Positions 52,589 through 61,453 of a DNA stretch of 64,000 nt are shown here, one piece after another. The position numbers and the translations under genes are program-made. Within the stretch, counting starts at the first letter, position 1; every line of letters begins with the position of its first letter. The DNA lies in NCBI RefSeq assembly GCF_900129455.1, contig NZ_FQVU01000002.1:496001-560000 (forward strand), read 5' to 3'. The notes under the pieces were generated by a model. That model was given only the letters and a program-made list of their open reading frames with translations, searched no databases and was not told the origin of the DNA. The DNA is from Jatrophihabitans endophyticus. Its GTDB lineage: Bacteria > Actinomycetota > Actinomycetes > Mycobacteriales > Jatrophihabitantaceae.

Positions 52589-53257
52589 GTGAAACTGCTG
52601 CTGACGTCGGCCGGCGTGCGCAACCCGGCGATCCGCGACGCGCTGACCGCCCTGCTGCCCAGACCGGTCGATCAGTGCACTGCCCTCGCGATCCCGACCG
52701 CGATGTACGGGCACCCGCACGCCACGCTGGAGTACACCTGGGAGTTCGCGGCCGGGCGGTCCGAGTCGCCGATGACCGACCTGGGCTGGCAGTCAGTCGG
52801 CTTGCTCGAACTCACCGCGCTGCCCAGCCTGCCGCGCGAACAGTGGTTACCCGACGTGAGGCGCGCCGACGTCCTGCTGGCCTCAGGCGGCGACGCGGTG
52901 TACCTGGCGTACTGGATGCGCGAGTGCGGGCTGGCCGACCTGTTGCCATCGCTGACCGACACCGTCTGGGTCGGGATGAGCGCCGGCAGCATGGTGATGA
53001 CCCCTCGGATCGGACCCGACTTCATGCAATGGCAGCCCCCGGACGGCTCCGACCGCACCCTGGGCCTGGTCAACTTCTCACTCTTCCCGCACGTCGACCA
53101 TCCCGACATGCCGGACAACGTGATGGTCGCGGCGCAGCGCTGGGCCGCCACCCTGGACAACCCCTCGTACGCGATCGACGACGAGACAGCGATCGCGGTC
53201 GACGGTGATCGGGTCGAAGTTGCCTCCGCAGGACACTGGCAGTACTTCCCCGGCTGA
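52589..53257 (+). CDS. Peptidase E-like (S51) protein
   Basis: A 222-residue protein of the S51 dipeptidase E/cyanophycinase group. The nucleophile elbow is VWVGMSAGSMVM (Ser about residue 131), the glycine motif LASGGDAVYLAYW lies before it, and NFSLFPHVDHPD carries the likely catalytic His. Peptidase E removes Asp from the N-end of dipeptides; substrate here is not proven. The start ATG follows GGAGGTACCC. Confidence 0.85.
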   Translation: MKLLLTSAGVRNPAIRDALTALLPRPVDQCTALAIPTAMYGHPHATLEYTWEFAAGRSESPMTDLGWQSVGLLELTALPSLPREQWLPDVRRADVLLASGGDAVYLAYWMRECGLADLLPSLTDTVWVGMSAGSMVMTPRIGPDFMQWQPPDGSDRTLGLVNFSLFPHVDHPDMPDNVMVAAQRWAATLDNPSYAIDDETAIAVDGDRVEVASAGHWQYFPG

Positions 53258-53599
53258 GGGTCCGCCGCTTCGTCCCACCCGAACCCGCGGGCAGCCACGC
53301 CGTGCGGCGGCTTGGCCACTCGCCGACCTCTCGAGCACGAGCGTCCCCGCCAGCATCGACAGCACCACCAAGACTTCCAACACGCGTCAGCATCACGTGC
53401 TGACCATCGCCCGTCAGCCGACCCTCCAGCGGGACACCGCGCAGCTGGCACGCTGTCGCGGCGCTGCAAGAGACTGGACCAGCTTTGCCTTTCCGACCCA
53501 CGGGTCCGCCCGCGCCTTGCTCGTGGCGCCATGCTCCCTGCGTGCCCTCCGCGCCCAGATCGAGGCGTCCCGACGCAACCGACGCGGCCCAGAGTGGTG
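53258..53599. other. Intergenic region without supportable gene
   Basis: About 340 bp. An open plus-strand frame covers it (53205-53690) but has no start signal, no good codon preference and no recognisable content. I see no RNA gene or repeat. Confidence 0.45.
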
Positions 53600-53833
53600 T
53601 TACGGGGCCGGTGCGTCCGTGAGCTTCGCGGGGCAGGTTCGGGCGCACAGTGCGATGCTAAAGGGCACGAACAACCGGTCGCCTTGGTAGCGGACGTCGA
53701 GGCCGTGGGTGACTCCTGGCGCCGGTCGAGGCCCGGCCGACGCTCCTGAGGAGCACGCTGCGGACACGAGCGCGCTCAGCGCGGCGAGGATGGTGACCCC
53801 GCCGCGCTGCGCGCGTCGTACCTGTCTCGACAC
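53600..53833 (-). CDS. Small putative lipoprotein
   Basis: A 77-residue protein. The N-terminus (RQVRRAQRGG, VTILAALSALVSAAC) has a charged start, hydrophobic core and a lipobox-like SAAC. The mature part is short, with two Cys in ALCARTCPAK. GTG at 53833 is the likely start. It may be a fragment of a longer lipoprotein. Confidence 0.45.
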   Translation of the reverse strand: MSRQVRRAQRGGVTILAALSALVSAACSSGASAGPRPAPGVTHGLDVRYQGDRLFVPFSIALCARTCPAKLTDAPAP

Positions 53834-53869
53834 GGGTGAATATTCAGCACGGGTGAACTGATCCCGCCG

Positions 53870-54198
53870 GCGACAGCAAGACCCACACCGAACTCGACAT
53901 CAGCGCCGCCGCGTCCACCGCCCGCGGCACGATGCGCGGCATCACGATCACCTACCAGTCCGGCGACGCCACACGGACGCTCCGCTCGCGCTCCGAGCTC
54001 GTGCTCTGCACGACCTCGGAATGCCCGGAGCAGCACTACTCGTCAGCACGGAACACGTCACCCTCGACCGCGCGCGGCAATGCGCGCCCAGCTCGAGCTC
54101 GCCAACGGCGACGTCGTAATCCCGTTCGCAGACGAGGAGGACCCCGCGCCCGGTCTCATCGTGACGGTGTCGCCGACGGCGTACCCGATGTCGAAGTA
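53870..54198 (+). pseudogene. Degraded gene fragment
   Basis: Two pieces of good coding character lie in different frames: SARGTMRG-like (TARGTMRGITITYQSGDATR, SELVLCTTSECPEQHY) to about 54050, then MRAQLELANGDVVIPFADEE and PGLIVTVSPTAYPMSK to the stop at 54198. A frameshift near 54050 and lack of a start indicate a decayed gene. Its 3' end overlaps the convergent lipoprotein gene by about 40 bp. Confidence 0.35.
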
Positions 54199-54947
54199 GC
54201 AGCAGGCCCGACTTCGATGGTCTCGGGGGTGGCCGCCGCCTTCTTCAGTTCGGCGACGGTGTCGGCGTCGATGATGATGCCGTCGGTCGCTTCGGTCTCG
54301 GTCCCCTCGCCTGTTGTCGCGACGCTCATTCGGATCTTGCCGGTGTTGGTCTTGATGGCGCCGAGCAACGCGTTGTCGGCGATGTCCCAGGTGGTGCTGC
54401 CCTGGAAACCGCCGGTGAGGAACACGACGGTGTTTCCCATCTTGGCCAGGGAGGCGCCGAATGCGTCGGAGTCGGTGTCCGGCGGTAAGTAGAAGGTGAC
54501 GGGAAGGCTGTCACCGACCTTGACCCTTGCTCCCTCGGCGGAGTTCGCAACCTTGCTGGCGACCCTGAACTGGGAGATGACCAGCTTCCACGGCGGCGAG
54601 TTGCTGCCGGCGTCGGCGGGCTCGGACGAATCGGTGCCGAGACGGGGCTGCGGGGTGGTGAAGCTGCCGAAGGAGCCGGTGGCGACGAGTGTGGAGTAGT
54701 GGATGTAGTGACTGCCGTCGTAGTAACGCACGTTGGGCAGCGCGTCGGTGACGGTCTTGGGCGTGAAGAGTTCTGCGGCCCCGTCGGCTTTGACGTAGCG
54801 AGTGAGGACGTTGATGGCGTAGTCCGCGGTCGCGGCGTTGCGCGCTGACGAGTTCGAGGTGGAATGGTTGGTGTCGCTGCTACAGGCGGACAGGCCGGCG
54901 GTCAGGATTGTCAGTGCGGCAACACCCAGAGAAAGCTTGCGTGACAT
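54156..54947 (-). CDS. Lipoprotein
   Basis: A 263-residue exported lipoprotein. The signal MSRKLSLGVAALTILTAGL is followed by the lipobox LSAC and a Ser/Thr/Asn-rich linker. The body includes INVLTRYVKADGAAELF, VTFYLPPDTDSDAF and VVFLTGGFQGSTTWDIAD; no enzymatic motif. The last 20 residues are Thr/Ser/Pro-rich. It lies 33 bp after the metzincin gene and probably belongs to the same operon. ATG at 54947; TTG at 54959 is less likely. Confidence 0.72.
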   Translation of the reverse strand: MSRKLSLGVAALTILTAGLSACSSDTNHSTSNSSARNAATADYAINVLTRYVKADGAAELFTPKTVTDALPNVRYYDGSHYIHYSTLVATGSFGSFTTPQPRLGTDSSEPADAGSNSPPWKLVISQFRVASKVANSAEGARVKVGDSLPVTFYLPPDTDSDAFGASLAKMGNTVVFLTGGFQGSTTWDIADNALLGAIKTNTGKIRMSVATTGEGTETEATDGIIIDADTVAELKKAAATPETIEVGPAATSTSGTPSATPSR

Positions 54948-54980
54948 TGGATTCCCCAATCGTGTGTCGTGGCTCGGGGT

Positions 54981-55646
54981 TTAGTAGTTGCCGTTGATCA
55001 AGTCCTTGTCGTGCTGGGAGTAGTAGTCGATCTTGACGATCTGCGGGGACATGACCTCGTTCGAGATCTGCGACGAGTGGGTCAGTCCGAGGCCGTGACC
55101 TGACTCGTGCAGCATGAGCGCCTGGTCCCAGCCTGCGGTCTGGGCACTGTCGTACTCCCACTCGAGGTCGATGTAGATGCGGTGTTGCTGGCACGCCTGC
55201 CCACTGAGCGACCAGCAGACCGTGTAGCCGATGACACCGCCGTTCGGGTACCACTTGTTGTTGCCGACGCAGGGCGGGCCGTCTTGAGTGGCGTAGTGCC
55301 CGTCGTTGTAGATGACGTCGGTGTTGCCGTCGTGGGTGTCGGTGCCCTTCTCGTCGATGACGGTCTCGTTCTCGATGTACTTGACCGTCCAGGCGAGTGC
55401 GGACTTCGTCTGATTGTCGAGGTAGTAGCCGAACCACGTGTTCACGCCGTTGTCGGCCATGTTGACGTAGCAGCCGGCGCCGTGAGCGCCGGAGGCGCCA
55501 GAGAAGCCGGTGGCAGCCGCACTCGCGGTGTCCTGCGCCGAAGCAAGGACGAGCGTGAGAAGGGTGACCGCGGCGAAGGCCAAACCGCGTCGGAGCCTTC
55601 GCCCTGGATACGAGAGTGAACTTGGTGTCGACGTAGCTCGGCTCAT
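54981..55646 (-). CDS. Secreted metzincin-type zinc metalloprotease
   Basis: A 221-residue exported protease. A signal peptide (LAFAAVTLLTLVLASAQDTA) is followed by a small beta domain with Cys pairs and the zinc motif LHESGHGLGLTH, matching HExxHxxGxxH, with VMSP as the Met-turn. The matrixin-like core is short. ATG at 55646 follows GGGAGGG. It is likely made as an active extracellular enzyme, since the propeptide seems short. It is probably cotranscribed with the lipoprotein downstream. Confidence 0.85.
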   Translation of the reverse strand: MSRATSTPSSLSYPGRRLRRGLAFAAVTLLTLVLASAQDTASAAATGFSGASGAHGAGCYVNMADNGVNTWFGYYLDNQTKSALAWTVKYIENETVIDEKGTDTHDGNTDVIYNDGHYATQDGPPCVGNNKWYPNGGVIGYTVCWSLSGQACQQHRIYIDLEWEYDSAQTAGWDQALMLHESGHGLGLTHSSQISNEVMSPQIVKIDYYSQHDKDLINGNY

Positions 55647-55882
55647 TGCCGCCCTCCCAGACGATCGCAATCGAGTGCCGGAAAACTAGCGCTAGTAGGA
55701 CGACGAGCGCAACGGAAACGCTGCACGCTTTCATAGTTGGAATTGGCCGCGTGGTTCAGCCGGTGTGCTCGACGGCAGTGGTTTCGCCGGTGTTGCGGCG
55801 GGCGAGGGATCGGGTGGAGGTCTCGGCGGTGATGCGGAGGGTGTCGTGCGCAGCCGCGTAGCAGCGGTCGGCGGGCTCGCCG

Positions 55883-56350
55883 TCAGCCGCGAAAGGCGAC
55901 CTGGACGTCGACGACCCAGGTCACGCCGAAGCGGTCGGTGAGCATGCCGAAGCCGGGGCTCCACGGCGAGGCGGCGAGCGGTTCGATGACGGTCGCGCCG
56001 TCGGCGAGTCCGTTCCACAGCTGCGTGACCTCCGCCAGGCTGTCGCCGCGCGCGGACTGGAAGAACGTGCGGTCGGTGACCGTGGTGCCGTTCTCACGCG
56101 TCGTCGTGCCGGCGATCGCGGCGGGGTCGGCGTCGTCCTGACCCGGGACGTCGTAGGCCATGAGGCGGAAGCCGTCCTCGGTCTCGAGCTGGCCGAAGAC
56201 GATCTTGTCCGCCCCGGGGGCGGCCGCGGGCATGCCGAGGTCGCCGTAGGTGGCAGCGACGACGTGGCCGCCGAACACGCGCTGGTAGAAGGCGAGCGCG
56301 TCGCGAGCGGTGCCGGGGAGGTTCAGGTGGGTGGTGGCCTTGATGGTCAT
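55883..56350 (-). CDS. PhnB-like VOC protein
   Basis: A 155-residue VOC-superfamily protein of the PhnB/3-dmu-9_3-mt type. Typical segments are THLNLPGTARDALAFYQRVF, FFQSARGDSLAEVTQLWNGL and FGMLTDRFGVTWVVDV. PhnB-like proteins lack a firm function. It is divergent from the WYL regulator at 56457, with an 8-bp inverted repeat in the space between. Confidence 0.88.
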   Translation of the reverse strand: MTIKATTHLNLPGTARDALAFYQRVFGGHVVAATYGDLGMPAAAPGADKIVFGQLETEDGFRLMAYDVPGQDDADPAAIAGTTTRENGTTVTDRTFFQSARGDSLAEVTQLWNGLADGATVIEPLAASPWSPGFGMLTDRFGVTWVVDVQVAFRG

Positions 56351-56412
56351 CTCGTGGTCCTTCGATCGTGGTGTCTCGGCGGTGTCCCGCCGACGTGCAC
56401 CACGTTGTCAGG

Positions 56413-56439
56413 GGTAGAGGTCAGGATCGGTCCTCTACC
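56413..56439. promoter_or_regulatory. Inverted repeat between PhnB-like and WYL genes
   Basis: GGTAGAGG (56413-56420) and CCTCTACC (56432-56439) are perfect arms around eleven bases, directly before the AGGAGG of the WYL gene. Centre spacing suits a dimeric regulator; the WYL protein is the candidate binder. Confidence 0.6.
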
Positions 56440-56456
56440 AGGAGGACGCTGACGGG

Positions 56457-57449
56457 GTGATCACGAGCTCGTCGCGCCTGTTGTCCCTGCTGTCGCTGCT
56501 GCAGTCCCGTCGGGACTGGCCCGGGCAGCTGTTGGCCGAACGGTTGTCGGTCAGCCCGCGGACGGTGCGGCGCGATGTCGATCGGCTGCGCGAACTGGGC
56601 TACCGGATCGGGTCGACGAAGGGTCCGGACGGCGGCTACCGGCTGGCGGCCGGGTCCGCACTGCCGCCCCTGTTGTTCGACGACGAGCAGGCGGTGGCCA
56701 TCGCCGTCGCGCTGCAGAGCGTGCCCACGAGTGGTGTGGACGTCGCCGACGCGGCGGCGCGCGCGCTGGCGACCGTGCGCCAGGTCATGCCGTCGCGGCT
56801 TCGGCATCGCATCGACGGCATCCGGTTCGCGGGCGTCGAGGCATCCGCCCGGGTCGAGCCGACCGTCCTGGAGGCGGTGAGCGCGGCCGTCCGCGACTGC
56901 GTGACACTGCGATTCGACTACGGCGACCGCGGGGACGCTCCGCGCCGGGTGGAGCCGCACGCCGTCGTGGCACGTGCGAGCCGCTGGTACCTGATCGGGT
57001 GGGACGTGGACAGGCACGACTGGCGGTTCTTCCGCCTCGACCGGGTGCGGCTACGGGTGCCGAACGGACCCCGTTTCACGCGCCGCGACCTGCCCGCCGA
57101 GGATCCGTTGTCGTTCCTCGAGGCCCGGTCGAAGGGGTCCGCCACGCAGAACCGATGGCCCTGCACGGGCCAGGTCGTCATCGACCTCCCCGCGCGCGAC
57201 GTCGCACCGTGGATCGGCGACGGCGAGATGACGGCGGCGACGCCCACCACGACCCGGGTCACGATCGGGTCGTGGTCGTGGACGGGGCTGCTGGCCGCGG
57301 TCGCCCGCTTCGACGCGCCCTTCACCGTGATCGGCCCCGCGGCCCTGCACGAAGCTGCCGACACCCTCGCCGCCCGGTTCGCTGCTGCCCGTCGTCGGCG
57401 CGAGGACCCCACCGACGGCAGCGACCCGGTCACCACGACGATGTGGTGA
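56457..57449 (+). CDS. WYL-domain transcriptional regulator
   Basis: A 330-residue regulator. Residues 1-55 are a winged helix (RLLSLLSLLQSRRDWPGQLL, LSVSPRTVRRDVDRLRELGY). The WYL domain follows (about 145-210) with RASRWYLIGWDVDRHDWRFF and the basic RLDRVRLR segment, which bind small or nucleic-acid ligands. The C-terminal part is the WCX extension. GTG at 56457 has AGGAGG eleven bases upstream. It is divergent from the PhnB-like gene and likely controls it. Confidence 0.9.
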   Translation: MITSSSRLLSLLSLLQSRRDWPGQLLAERLSVSPRTVRRDVDRLRELGYRIGSTKGPDGGYRLAAGSALPPLLFDDEQAVAIAVALQSVPTSGVDVADAAARALATVRQVMPSRLRHRIDGIRFAGVEASARVEPTVLEAVSAAVRDCVTLRFDYGDRGDAPRRVEPHAVVARASRWYLIGWDVDRHDWRFFRLDRVRLRVPNGPRFTRRDLPAEDPLSFLEARSKGSATQNRWPCTGQVVIDLPARDVAPWIGDGEMTAATPTTTRVTIGSWSWTGLLAAVARFDAPFTVIGPAALHEAADTLAARFAAARRRREDPTDGSDPVTTTMW

Positions 57450-57476
57450 CCGGGCCGCCCGTCCTGCCGGTCGAGA

Positions 57477-60400
57477 TCAGCGGATCCGGAAGGTCACCTT
57501 CTGCCTGGCGGCCGAGGTGACCTTGCCGGCGGCCACCGCGACGACCACCGCATGCTTGCCGCGGGCCAGCTTGCGCAGCGTCAGCGTCACGACGCCCTTG
57601 CGCAGGTGCCCACGGGCGAGCACCTTCTTGCCCTGCGTGGCCGTGACCGCCGCCGATCCGGCGGAGACCCCGCCGCGCAGGTGCACCCGGGCGGTCAGGA
57701 CCGCGGACCGCCCCGACCTGACCTTGGCCTTCACCGAGAGGGTCGGCTGCTGCCGCCCGACCTTCACGGTGACGGTGTTCGTGGCCTTGCTGCCGGACGG
57801 GTCGGTGACGGTGTAGCTGAACCGGTCCGTGCCGACGAACGTCCGCGCCGAGGTGTAGCGGAGGGTGGCCCCGCTCCCGGTCACGGTGCCGTGCTTGGGC
57901 GACGAGTGCGTGTACGTCAACCGGTCGCGGTCGCTGTCGGCGCCCGCCAGCCTGATGGTGACGGGCACGCCCACCGCGGTCCGGGCCACGACCGCCGCGG
58001 CGGTCGGAGCCGCGTTGGTGGTGTAGCTGACGGTGGTGGCCTTGCTGGTCGGGCGGGCCGGCAGCGAGACGGTCACCGTACGGGTGGCCGCGTCGTAGGA
58101 CCACGCCTTCGTCGCGAGCGCGACACCGTCGACCGACACCGTGGCCGGCTTCTTGGCCGCGTTCGTGAACTTCGCCGTCCACGAGCGCTGCGCGACCTGC
58201 CCGGTGTAGCTGCCCTTCGCGGCCGCGATGGCCAGCGTGTGCCGGTCCGCCTTCTCGCTGTAGTCGATGGCCGTCGTGGCCGACTGCGTCGAGTCGGTGG
58301 TGGTGCCGTCGTCCTCGTACAGCGAGTACGAGCCGTCGGCGCCCTCGGCGGCCGAGACCGTCACCTGGTCGAGCGGGTTCTGCTGGTCGTTCGCGACGTT
58401 GTTCGTCCGGGTGGTGACGATGCCGCCGGACTTCACGAACACCGGCATGGTGTCCAGTCCGGTGGTGACCGTCTGCGTCGTGCCGCCGGCGTAGGTCTTG
58501 CCGGTGAACCAGTCGGTCCACGAGTTGCCCGGCGGGAACCACACCTGCGTGTCGACCGAGCCCTCGCCCGCCTTGGTCACCGGTGCCACGAGGACGTCCG
58601 GGCCGTAGAGGTACTCGCCGGCCGCGTTGTCGTACGCCTCGGCGGCGTCCGGGTACTGCAGGTACAGCGGGCGGGTGATCGGGGCGCCGGTCGCCCGCGC
58701 CTGCTGCGCCAGCGTGTAGGTGTAGGGCACCAGGTTCTCGCGCAGGTTCAGGAACTTGTTCGCCGACGCGTTCGCCGCCGTGCCGTACTGCCAGGGCAGC
58801 CGGTCGCTGTGGTTGGAGTGCAGCCGGTCGATCGGCTGGAACGTCCCGAACTGCACCCACCGCGCGTAGAGGTCGTCGGGCAGCTTGGTCGAGTTCTTCT
58901 CGCTGCCCGGTTCCTGCAACCCGCCGGTGTGGCCGCCGATGTCGTGACTGATCGACGGCATGCCGGTCGCGACGGACTCCCCGGGCGTGTAGCCGACCTC
59001 GTAGGCCAGCGTGTTCCAGTTGGAGGTGGTGTCACCGGTGAAGTGCAGCGTGGTCCGCTTGTCGGCCCACGGCCCGGTGGCCGTCGGGGTGATGTTGCCG
59101 TAGCCGCCGGCCTCGAGCGTGCCGTAGGCCCGCGAGAACGCGAAGCCGCGGTCGACCGTCTTCGCGGTGTAGTCGGCGTAGGCCTGATTGACCCACGCGT
59201 CGCCGGTCACGCCGGGCAGCGACATGGTCGAGCCGTCGCAGCACCAGTCCATCCACCACAGGTCGTTGCCGGCAGCCTGCATGTCGTCGTGCAACGCCAG
59301 GTAGGCCTTGAGCTGGTCGGCGTCGCCGAAGTCGAAGACGTAGCAGTCCTTGGCGCCGCCGCCGCACGAGCCCGGCTGCAGCTTGCCCTTCGCGATCTCC
59401 TGCGCCTTGTCGAACTGCGGGTCGGACTTCTCGATGCTGGGGTGCAGGTTCAGTGACGTGCGCAGCCCCTGCGCGTGGGCCCACGCGAAGAACGCCTTGG
59501 GGTCGGGGAACTTCGCCGGGTCGATCTCCCACCCGTTCCACTGGTTCGGTGTCTTGAAGTCGGTGTCGACGACCAGGGTGTCCAGCGGGACGCCCTCGCT
59601 GCGGAAGCGCTTCACGATCGACTCGAAGTCCGCCGACGTCCGGTCGTAGTACTCGGAGTACCAGGTCCCGTAGGCCCACCGCGGCAGCAGCTTGGCCGGC
59701 CCGGTCAGCGTCGAGAGATCCTGCAGACCCTGCTGGTAGTCGTGGCCGTAGGCGAAGACGTAGCCGTCCTGGTAGGCCTTGCCGTCGTGGGACGGCCGCT
59801 GGGTGACCGTGCGCGTCGTGGCGTCGTAGAGGGCCGACGCGGTGTCGTCGAGCAGGTACCAGCCATCCCGGTAGAGCAGGCCGGGGTTGGTGATGGTCGC
59901 GCTGCCCACGTCGTCGATGCTGCGGCGGTAACCACCGAGCGGCACGTGCGGGGTGAGCGTCGGCGCGCCGGTCGCGGTGAAGGCGACGGTGTCGACGTTG
60001 ACGCCGCAGCTGTCGGCCGTGGGGCACTGGATCGCGACGTCGTTCGCGCCCGCGGTCAGGGTGACCGGGACGTCGACGGTGCGCCACTCGTCCCACCCGC
60101 CGGTGGACGGCAACGACGCGCTCGTGGCGTCGGCGGCGCCGACCTCGATCGAGACAGGACGCGAGCCGCTGCTGCCCTTCGCGTAGCGCAGCTGCAGCAC
60201 GTACGACCCGTCGGCGGGCACGCCGGTGAGGTGGAGCGTGTCCGATGCGTTGGTGTCGAGACCGGCGACGAAGGACGAGCCGGAGTACCCGTTGTGGTCG
60301 GTGGCCGGCGTGGCGCCCCCGGCCAGCGTGCCCTTCTCGGCCTCGCACACCGTGCCGAAGGCGCACGGCGTGGCCCCGGCCGCGACGGGATCGGGATAGG

Positions 60401-61241
60401 TGACGTCCTTGCCGAGCACGGCGACGTTGTCCATGTTCACGTCGCCGGAGTCCGTCGCGGACCGCACGATCCTGATGACGTGCTCGCCGGCGGTGAGGTG
60501 CAGCGATGTGCGGACGGTCGACCAGGTGTCCCAGTTGGCGGTCTGAGGCAGCGACAGTGCGACCGATGCCCCGCCGTCGGCGGACACCGAGAGGGTCCGG
60601 GTCTCGTTCTTGCCGTCCCCGCCCTGACTGTTGGCGTAGCGGGTCGCGATGTCGTAGTCGCCCTCGCTGGCCACCGTCGCGGTGAAGCTGACCGACGCGT
60701 TGGTGGCCTCGAAGCCGCCGACGAAACCGGTGCCGGTGTAGTCCTTGTGATTGGTCTGCACGGCGTTGCCGGTGAGCAGCAGGCCCTCGGCCTCGCAGCG
60801 GCTCCCGACGTCACAGGTCGGCGCGTTCTTGCCGGCCCACGGCGCGGCGGTGATGGGCTCGGTGCCGGCGTCCTCGCTCAGCACCAGGTTGGACTCGGTG
60901 AACTTGCCGGAGCCGATCTCGTACTTCAGCGTCGCCTTCGGCGTGGTGACGACGAACCAGCCGTCCTTCTCCTCGCCGGTCGACGTGGTGGGCGCGAAGC
61001 CGCCGCGGCCGATGGCGTTGAAGGTGGCGTCGTCGGTGAACGTCCCGTCGGCCGAGTACTCGGTCCGGATCAGGGTGGGTGACAGCACCTCGAAGCGCGC
61101 GTGGCCCGAGGTGTAGGTGGTGGTCGGTGTCGGTGTCGGGTCGGCCTGGGCAGCGGTGCTGCCGACGTTCAGGGTTGCGGCGACGACCGCGGTGACGCCG
61201 AGCAGCGCCACCGCCTGTCGCCGTGGTGCACGTGCGCGCAA
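57477..61241 (-). CDS. Secreted multidomain GH31 glycosidase
   Basis: A 1254-residue exported alpha-glycosidase. TTG at 61241 follows AAAGGAG. After a signal peptide (VALLGVTAVVAATLNVGSTA) comes the GH31 N-domain, interrupted by two CBM6/35-like modules (about residues 145-290 and 300-430; each opens with a CEAE segment). The catalytic barrel begins LLPRWAYGTWYSEYYDR; the nucleophile Asp is in WWMDWCCDG (about 663) and the acid/base in TGDTTSNWNTL (about 733). A beta-sandwich, two Ig/cadherin-like domains and a final basic Ig-like domain follow. It is likely an alpha-glucosidase or alpha-xylosidase acting on external polysaccharide. Confidence 0.9.
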   Translation of the reverse strand: MRARAPRRQAVALLGVTAVVAATLNVGSTAAQADPTPTPTTTYTSGHARFEVLSPTLIRTEYSADGTFTDDATFNAIGRGGFAPTTSTGEEKDGWFVVTTPKATLKYEIGSGKFTESNLVLSEDAGTEPITAAPWAGKNAPTCDVGSRCEAEGLLLTGNAVQTNHKDYTGTGFVGGFEATNASVSFTATVASEGDYDIATRYANSQGGDGKNETRTLSVSADGGASVALSLPQTANWDTWSTVRTSLHLTAGEHVIRIVRSATDSGDVNMDNVAVLGKDVTYPDPVAAGATPCAFGTVCEAEKGTLAGGATPATDHNGYSGSSFVAGLDTNASDTLHLTGVPADGSYVLQLRYAKGSSGSRPVSIEVGAADATSASLPSTGGWDEWRTVDVPVTLTAGANDVAIQCPTADSCGVNVDTVAFTATGAPTLTPHVPLGGYRRSIDDVGSATITNPGLLYRDGWYLLDDTASALYDATTRTVTQRPSHDGKAYQDGYVFAYGHDYQQGLQDLSTLTGPAKLLPRWAYGTWYSEYYDRTSADFESIVKRFRSEGVPLDTLVVDTDFKTPNQWNGWEIDPAKFPDPKAFFAWAHAQGLRTSLNLHPSIEKSDPQFDKAQEIAKGKLQPGSCGGGAKDCYVFDFGDADQLKAYLALHDDMQAAGNDLWWMDWCCDGSTMSLPGVTGDAWVNQAYADYTAKTVDRGFAFSRAYGTLEAGGYGNITPTATGPWADKRTTLHFTGDTTSNWNTLAYEVGYTPGESVATGMPSISHDIGGHTGGLQEPGSEKNSTKLPDDLYARWVQFGTFQPIDRLHSNHSDRLPWQYGTAANASANKFLNLRENLVPYTYTLAQQARATGAPITRPLYLQYPDAAEAYDNAAGEYLYGPDVLVAPVTKAGEGSVDTQVWFPPGNSWTDWFTGKTYAGGTTQTVTTGLDTMPVFVKSGGIVTTRTNNVANDQQNPLDQVTVSAAEGADGSYSLYEDDGTTTDSTQSATTAIDYSEKADRHTLAIAAAKGSYTGQVAQRSWTAKFTNAAKKPATVSVDGVALATKAWSYDAATRTVTVSLPARPTSKATTVSYTTNAAPTAAAVVARTAVGVPVTIRLAGADSDRDRLTYTHSSPKHGTVTGSGATLRYTSARTFVGTDRFSYTVTDPSGSKATNTVTVKVGRQQPTLSVKAKVRSGRSAVLTARVHLRGGVSAGSAAVTATQGKKVLARGHLRKGVVTLTLRKLARGKHAVVVAVAAGKVTSAARQKVTFRIR

Positions 61242-61453
61242 CGAGGCTCCTTTGCCAGGTTCGGACTAGCCGGGCAGGGCACCCGGCGTCGACTGCACCG
61301 GGACGTCGCCACGACACCCCGGTCCGTGGCCCGTGCACAGCAGCTGACGCACGCGACGTGTGAGCTGCGGCACCGGGCGACATCAACCTGGCCCGCCCAT
61401 GCCCTTCTGTCAATACGTCGACAGAAGTCGGGGTTTTGCCGTTGTGGCGCGTG

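Noticed and set aside
53205-53690. A 161-codon plus-strand frame after the peptidase E gene
   Set aside because: Overlaps the end of that gene, has no start signal or coding character, and overlaps a better small lipoprotein frame on the other strand.
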